Notes under the pieces: model-generated
The model's database searches: none
Seen by the model: the letters and a program-made list of their open reading frames with translations, nothing else
What the model was told of the DNA's origin: nothing
Program-made: the position numbers and the translations under genes
In this document: piece after piece, positions 60,350 to 64,000 of the stretch
Position numbering within the stretch: the first letter of the stretch is position 1
Layout of the letters: the number at the start of each line of letters is the position of its first letter
DNA from: Ceratodon purpureus
Lineage: Eukaryota > Streptophyta > Bryopsida > Pseudoditrichales > Ditrichaceae
DNA length: 64,000 bases
Direction: 5' to 3'
NCBI GenBank assembly: GCA_014871385.1
Contig: CM026426.1
Coordinates: forward strand, 62,163,599 to 62,227,598

Positions 60350-60739
60350 CCTCTTTGCTGTATCCCTTCCTCATTCTCTGTCCTTCTCCTCGTAGCCTTC
60401 AGTTATCCTCCCCGTCGTCTCGTCTCTCTCTCTCGTGTCTCAATTCGTGTGCTTTGGTGCCGCAATCTACACCATCTTCGCGATTCGTAAAAAAATATTG
60501 TTGTGTAGAAGTTGGAGTTGAGGTTTTGGAGGTCATAGAGCTATCATTTGGCGGTGTTGGAGATCGAGCTGGAAGGTGGAAGGTTGTTGTTTTTTGGTGT
60601 GCGTGTGAGATCTGCACATCGTCTCGCAGCTACGACATACTCTATCTAGGGTTTCTCAGACTTCAGGTGGTTAGTAGTGCACGTTGTTTCGACGTTGGCA
60701 AATCGCTATCAACACCTTGTCATACGCTGCGTATGTCAG
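60350..60739 (+). other. Probable 5' untranslated exon of the INGQH gene
   Basis: The stretch is CT-rich (cgtctctctctctcgtgtct) and contains a telo-box-like tctagggtttctc, both common in plant 5' leaders. It ends at gtatgtcag|GTAATT, a good donor. The next acceptor that leads into an ATG is gagacgcag at 61906, two bases before ATG 61908. The predicted intron is 60740-61906. An ORF here (60340-60768) reads through the donor and looks incidental. Confidence 0.45.
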
Positions 60740-61371
60740 GTAATTGTTTTGCACCACATCTTTGTTGAGTAATTTATCGCTGTGATTGTACTGTAACATG
60801 AAGTAGCATCTTCCAGATAGTTTGTAATGTTGTACTTTTATTTCTGCTTCTGTTGCACTGCAAAGTCTGTGACGTCTTCGTTTAGAACTCCATATCTGTC
60901 GTTGGATTTGATGAAGTGATGTTTCTATGGAGCGCTACTTGGATGCGTAATGTATATTGTGGTCTGTAAGTCATTTGCGTGGTCTGCTCACGTAGTCCTG
61001 TAACGCTGTTCGGTACGAAGCCTTGGGTATTCTCAGTAGTCTAATCTGTTCTTGTGTAAATTTGCACATGGTCAAGCATGTCTGTCTACACCCCCTGAGC
61101 TTCAGTCGTGTTTTTCCTCTACTTTTTGCTGGAAGTTCACATTTTGATAGGTTTTAAATATTGGTCAATGTCTTCGTGTCAATGATGTTTTAGAGTAGTT
61201 GTTCAAGTTGTATTAGCACAAACACATTGTTAGAGGTCAATCGTCCACGCTTAATCCCTACTTGTGCGCAGTAGTGATCGTATCCGTGTCTGTACAGTCC
61301 ACTGTAATTATACATATACAGCCAATCATACGGTCATCAGGTGTTTCGTCATTTTTGTACTCCATTTTAGC

Positions 61372-61843
61372 ATTGAGGTGATCAGCTTAAATTTATTCCA
61401 TAAGGTTTTTAAGCACTCTATTACTGGGTATCCTGAAAACCGAGTTCATTACGGTATCTAGTGAGCTTCATAATCTGAGATTACCAGATTGGAAGCTTTT
61501 TTCAGTTTCCACGTGTAGAATCATTCTCTAAACCTTAGTGATAGCACAATTTCAGTACCACTCTTCAGATGAGATTCAGGTGCCCACCTTATTCCCAGTC
61601 CATATGTCTAGGTTCTAACTTATTTTTCTACGAATAGAGAATGTAGTATTCCTTTGATGATGCATATGTAGTTTGTTGTTGTCAGTGTCTACTCTGATAC
61701 ATTGGGATTGAGGTGCCCAGCTTATTTCAACATCAGATTAGGTTCCGGAAATCGCATATCAAACATGGAACGTTGAGAATTTTGTTTAGGGTTTAATGTT
61801 TAGTTCTCTAACAATGCGTTGGTATTCAGGTGCCCTTCTCAAA
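61372..61843. repeat. 20-bp palindromes, four copies in a 5' UTR intron
   Basis: Copies at 61372-61391, 61574-61593, 61707-61726 and 61824-61843, spaced 117-202 bp, all inside the predicted intron 60740-61906. They share the arm variants ATT[GC]AGGTG and CCC centres, so they form a sub-family of this intron. Confidence 0.75.
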
Positions 61844-61907
61844 CTTTGTACTAAATTTTAATACAGGGTTCTAAATTTCTAAGCTGTTTACCTTTGTGAG
61901 ACGCAGG

Positions 61908-63240
61908 ATGACTACAAACGACCCTTTTCTCTTCAGGATTGCTATTCGGCAGGACGATTGTCCAAGCGATTGCGACACAGATTTTTTTGAGGAGATAGAA
62001 GAAGTTTGCTTTACGGTTCGAAGCAAGGTGGTGGATACAAGTGCAGGGTGGTTTTTGGCAAGAGAGTCCGCAACGTCACCTACAGCTTCCTTGTACGTCA
62101 AATTTCTAGAGATAGACAGCCATGTTCCAGTGACGGGCCACGATATAGTATCCTGCAAAGCCACACATCCTTACATATATCTAGTGCTTCAGCGACTTGA
62201 TGGTCTACGGGAGTCCTTATTGATCAAGACTTTGGATTTTGGTCTAAACCACCTTGAATTGCGAAATGCATGGAAGGACACTAATCTAGCCGCATTCATT
62301 CCTGAGGCTTTCAACAAGGAATCGAACAAGTCTGGCGTCATTCAAACACAAGTAGAGAAGTTGATCACTAAATTGAAGGAGTCCGTCACGAAAAAGAAGA
62401 AAAAGGAGAGGAACAAGAAGAAGGACCAGGGGAGTTCCTCAGGGGTGATAGATCCGAATATAGAACCAGCCGTTGTTGATAGTGTACGAGGTGCTCCTAA
62501 GAAGGTGCCTAGAGGCAAGAAGCAGCATAAGAAATCTACAGAGGTGATGGTGGAACAAACTGTTACCGAGACAACAGATCATGAAGCACTAGAAGATATT
62601 CCTAGTGGCCATAACCTATCTTCGAATCGCAATGCGGACGGTACAGTTGTGGCAGAGGAGTGCATCCGGAGGTTCAAGAACTTCCGAGATGATTTCGGGA
62701 AGTATTACCCTCTCGGGTATGATACTCTGGTGGATATTGATGTGGAACAGGTGGATATTGCACCGTGCAACTACATTGTCCGGGTCCTCGAGAGTGAGGG
62801 TGTTACTGCGGTTTATAACACTCTGTTGACGCAGGTTATTCCAAATAAGCAAGTCCTATGTCTCTATCCGCAGGGGTTGACAAAGATCCCAACTTCATGG
62901 GAAGAAATCAAGAATCTTTGATTTTACGCCATCAACGGCCAACACACTGTGAAGGCAGCTCAAAATATCTTGAAGTCCCACGACATTGATGGTGCCAGGA
63001 AGGACATGCTGCGTACATGGAAAGCGCACAATTGTATGGGATCTTGAAGCTTGGAAGATCCAAGCAATATCGGATTACTATAACCAGTCCAACCAAATCA
63101 ATCCGTTCAAACCAACATGGGCTTCGAACTTGGTTCATGTGAGGCGGATCTGGGTTGAGATGGGGAAGCCGAAGAGAGTTAGGGGTAATGCGTCTGATAA
63201 GGCAAGCCCCGAGATGTCCAAGAAACGGAACGACTGGAAT
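61908..63240 (+). pseudogene. Protein with ParB-like INGQH motif, two breaks
   Basis: ATG 61908 follows an acceptor (gagacgcag) and the frame is open to TGA 62919-62921 (337 residues). The first 140 residues are unrecognised. A Lys-rich stretch (KKKKKERNKKKDQ) and RGKKQHKKS follow, likely nuclear signals. The C-terminal part reads LVDIDVEQVDIAPCNYIVRV, then after the TGA, in the same frame, FYAINGQHTVKAAQNIL. This order (ID..Q..I.P.NY.VR, then a GxHxxxAA motif) resembles the ParB/sulfiredoxin-like fold; that assignment is by motif only. A frameshift near 63020 leads to TIVWDLEAWKIQAISDYYNQ and ASNLVHVRRIWVEMGKPKR, ending at a GTAAGT donor at 63241, so further exons lie downstream. TGA would arise from CGA by one C-to-T change. 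Either this copy is recently dead or the assembly has two errors. Confidence 0.6.
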
Positions 63241-64000
63241 GTAAGTGACGCTCCTGAACCATCTCTTTGAATTGTAATTTACCTGCCACCGATATTCAGT
63301 TGGTTACCTTAATATGAACTCAGGGCTGATATGACAGAGTAGTACTGCTTTGAGAGTATATCAAGGCGGTATCCCGAATCTCAATTAAATTTTCTTTTAA
63401 GATGATCACATGTATCGGATGTTTAGAAGAAGATTGCCCTCTAAATCACTAGTAGTCCAATAAGTATCCATTCGAACTCGTAGAAAACATTAAGACAGAA
63501 GGTTAATATGGAAGTAACAGTTCTGGTAGATCTTGACAGTTCCGTTCTTTTGATGTCCACATTTACGTTTCTTAGAAAATGTAATTGACACCTAAATCTC
63601 CAGCGATTTAGAATGACTCCATTCGACCTTAGACAATATTAAGATGGTCTGCTTAATCTGGGAGTTGCAGTTCATGCTAGATATTAGAAGTGTTTCTTGC
63701 GAAAACCAAGTTAACGTGATCTATAAAATACGAATTGCACCTTTATCACGAGTAGTGAAGATATTATCCATTTCTATTTCAAGACAACATTAAGATGGAC
63801 AGCCTAATCTTAACGTTACCATGATCAGTAGATTTGTTATTATTTTTTATTTGATTAGCAGCTTTACTAGATCTATTGAGGACGAGTAAAACCAAAATGA
63901 CGAGTAGCAAAGACAGTATCCCTTTGTATTCAACAAGAAAATTAAGAAGACCACCTTAATATGAATGTAAAAGTTCTTGCTGGTCTGTGTATTTTCCTTT
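63241..64000. repeat. Degenerate repeat of about 150 bp around the palindrome
   Basis: Clear palindromes lie at 63294-63313, 63638-63657, 63789-63808 and 63941-63960, with a weak one near 63489. The last four are spaced 149, 151 and 152 bp. Upstream of each is a related stretch (cgagtagt...tatcca...caacATTAAG) and downstream a related agttct/gctaga word, so the copies belong to a tandem repeat whose flanks have decayed more than the palindrome. The stretch lies in the predicted intron beginning at 63241 and runs off the window. Confidence 0.6.

Overview
The window looks like land-plant nuclear DNA that is almost entirely repeats and transposable elements. The evidence is a CACTA (En/Spm) element with the plant tnp2, DUF4218 and DUF4216 domain set, MULE-type transposase remains ending in a SWIM zinc finger, GT-AG introns that keep reading phase, a tRNA-derived SINE candidate, and long AT-rich intergenic DNA. 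The clade is not certain. The gene types (a DUF7869-like RNase H-fold gene and an INGQH/ParB-like gene) make me favour a non-seed plant such as a moss, lycophyte or fern, but that is inference.

Layout. (1) 1-21.8 kb is one tandem satellite array of about 156 copies of a 140-bp monomer. Three monomer types (A, B, C) form mostly 420-bp trimers, with larger recent duplications of about 0.84, 1.1-1.5 and 1.4 kb. All ORFs in it are by-products of the repeat. (2) 21.8-25.6 kb holds an orphan two-exon gene and a scrap of MULE transposase. (3) 25.6-43.3 kb is a nested insertion. A MULE-type transposase gene is split by a 14,337-bp CACTA element (26449-40785) with 13-bp CACTAGTGGAAAC terminal inverted repeats and a perfect 3-bp AAT target duplication. 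The CACTA element carries a leftward tnp2 gene (one in-frame TAG, one frameshift), a divergent rightward TNPA-like gene (one in-frame TAG), and four further leftward ORFs of unknown role. (4) 43.3-47.6 kb has a SINE candidate, a small basic coiled-coil ORF and a 308-bp direct duplication. (5) 47.6-55.6 kb is a leftward multi-exon gene whose last two exons encode an open protein of about 800 residues with a DUF7869-like catalytic core. (6) 55.8-60.3 kb is very AT-rich or gene-free. (7) 60.35-64 kb is a rightward gene with a 5' UTR intron and a ParB-like 'INGQH' motif, damaged by one TGA and one frameshift.

The least expected signal is a 20-bp imperfect palindrome, consensus ATTAAGGTGNNCACCTTAAT. 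I found 24 copies between 44.1 and 64 kb and none in the satellite, MULE or CACTA DNA. At least 14 copies fall in introns I predicted from splice phase alone, in both right-hand genes. In the last 0.7 kb the palindrome is the best-kept part of a degenerate repeat of about 150 bp.

All gene models were built by eye from reading frames and splice phase. No database or structure search was possible.
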